Positions 5,914 through 6,885 of a DNA stretch of 6,885 nt are shown here, one piece after another. The translations under genes were made by a program, and so were the position numbers. Position 1 is the stretch's first letter, and every line of letters begins with the position of its first letter. Under the pieces are notes generated by a model. It searched no databases. It was given only the letters and a program-made list of their open reading frames with translations, and was not told where the DNA came from. The DNA comes from an uncultured Burkholderiales bacterium (GTDB taxonomy: Bacteria; Pseudomonadota; Gammaproteobacteria; Burkholderiales; Burkholderiaceae_C): positions 1-6,885 of the forward strand of contig CAIYKK010000187.1 of assembly GCA_903926695.1 (NCBI GenBank). Direction: 5' to 3'.

Positions 5914-6885
5914 ATGGATGTCGTCCGTAACTTTTTGACGCGTTACGAGCAAACGCGGGAAGAAGAAATATCCCTGGAGGAATACCTCGAACTTTGCAGA
6001 AAAAGCCCGCTTGCCTACGCCACCGCCGCCGAGCGCATGCTCGCGGCCATCGGCGAGCCGGAGGTGTTTGACACCCACCAGGATCAGCGCCTGTCGCGCA
6101 TCTTCGGCAACAAGGTGATCAAGCTTTATCCGGCGTTCCGCGATTTTTACGGGCTGGAAGAACCCATCGAACAGGTGGTGTCGTACTTTCGCCATGCGGC
6201 GCAGGGGCTGGAAGAGAAAAAGCAGATTCTTTACCTGCTCGGCCCGGTCGGCGGGGGCAAGTCCTCGATGGCCGAGCGGCTCAAGCACCTGATGGAGCAG
6301 GTGCCTTTTTATGCGCTCAAAGACTCGCCGGTGAACGAGTCGCCGCTGGGCCTGTTCAACAACTCCGAAGACACGCCGCTGCTGGAAAAGCAATACGGCA
6401 TCGCACCGCGCTACCTGCAGCGCATCATGTCGCCCTGGGCCGTCAAGCGCCTCGAAGAGTACGGCGGCGACATCCGCAAGTTCCGCGTCGTCAAGCGCTA
6501 CCCGTCCATCTTGAAGCAGTGCGCGATTGCCAAGACCGAGCCGGGCGACGAAAACAACCAGGATATTTCCACGCTGGTGGGCAAGATCGACATTCGCAAG
6601 CTCGAACTGTTTGCGCAGGACGACCCGGACGCCTACAGCTATTCGGGCGGCCTGTGCCTGGCCAATCAGGGGCTGCTCGAATTTGTCGAGATGTTCAAGG
6701 CACCCATCAAGGTGCTTCACCCGCTGCTGACCGCCACGCAGGAAAGCAATTTCAAGGGCACGGAAGGTTTTGGCGCGATTCCGTTTGACGGCATCGTGAT
6801 GGCGCACTCGAACGAGAGCGAATGGAAAGCCTTTCGGAACAATAAAAATAACGAGGCTTTTCTGGACCGGATTTACATCGTCAAG
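5914..6885 (+). CDS. prkA: PrkA (YeaG-type) serine protein kinase, N-terminal half (3' end outside window)
   Basis: AAA+ ATPase-type serine/threonine protein kinase linked to stationary-phase, starvation and stress responses in other bacteria; cytoplasmic. The frame runs 324 codons without a stop to the right edge; family members are about 640 residues, so roughly half is present. Visible features are the PrkA-specific start (MDVVRNFLTRYEQTREEEISLEEYL, 1-25), Walker A LGPVGGGKSS (109-118), the stretch VGKIDIRKLELFAQDDPDAYSY (222-243), the conserved GGLCLANQGLLEFVEMFKA (245-263) with HPLLTATQES (269-278) in the Walker B region, and AHSNESEW (297-304), likely sensor 1. The C-terminal kinase domain is beyond the edge. 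prkA is usually followed by a DUF444 gene (yeaH) and spoVR, so these may lie to the right. It is divergent from tnpB, with 192 bases between the starts. Confidence 0.95.
   Translation, partial: MDVVRNFLTRYEQTREEEISLEEYLELCRKSPLAYATAAERMLAAIGEPEVFDTHQDQRLSRIFGNKVIKLYPAFRDFYGLEEPIEQVVSYFRHAAQGLEEKKQILYLLGPVGGGKSSMAERLKHLMEQVPFYALKDSPVNESPLGLFNNSEDTPLLEKQYGIAPRYLQRIMSPWAVKRLEEYGGDIRKFRVVKRYPSILKQCAIAKTEPGDENNQDISTLVGKIDIRKLELFAQDDPDAYSYSGGLCLANQGLLEFVEMFKAPIKVLHPLLTATQESNFKGTEGFGAIPFDGIVMAHSNESEWKAFRNNKNNEAFLDRIYIVK

Noticed and set aside
5884..6807. Open frame on the minus strand (307 codons) opposite prkA
   Set aside because: PrkA motifs are unambiguous on the plus strand. The minus frame is a shadow.

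Overview
The window looks like a piece of a G+C-rich betaproteobacterial chromosome. Burkholderiales is likely and the Comamonadaceae most probable, judged from the wording of DnaB, DusA and PrkA and the strong preference for G or C at third codon positions. This placement is by recognition of protein families, not by a search.

Layout from left to right. (1) Positions 1-887, + strand: the C-terminal two thirds of the replicative helicase DnaB, cut by the left edge. (2) Positions 893-1297, - strand: a 134-residue protein of unknown function. It faces dnaB tail to tail with 5 bases between the stops, and it appears to start at a TTG with a strong ribosome binding site. (3) Positions 1435-3204, - strand: a 589-residue predicted lipoprotein zinc carboxypeptidase of the M14 family, followed by an intrinsic terminator at 1372-1406. 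(4) Positions 3379-4419, + strand: DusA, the tRNA-dihydrouridine(20/20a) synthase, divergent from the peptidase across a 174-base promoter region. (5) About 4480-5770, - strand: an IS200/IS605-family insertion element carrying only tnpB (4498-5721), with hairpins at both flanks and no tnpA. (6) Positions 5914 to the right edge, + strand: the N-terminal half of PrkA (YeaG-type AAA+ serine protein kinase), cut by the edge.

The chromosomal genes are housekeeping or stress functions (replication, tRNA modification, cell-envelope hydrolysis, stress kinase) and do not form one pathway. The one accessory part is the tnpB element between dusA and prkA. Its nuclease has all three RuvC acidic residues and the four-cysteine zinc ribbon, so it may be an active RNA-guided nuclease whose guide RNA would come from the 3' end of tnpB and the adjoining right end. 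I see no CRISPR array, tRNA, rRNA, phage gene or toxin-antitoxin pair. There is no strong case for a wholly new system. The points most worth a second look are the lone TnpB with its candidate guide-RNA region, and an Asp where the M14 peptidase is expected to have its catalytic Glu.
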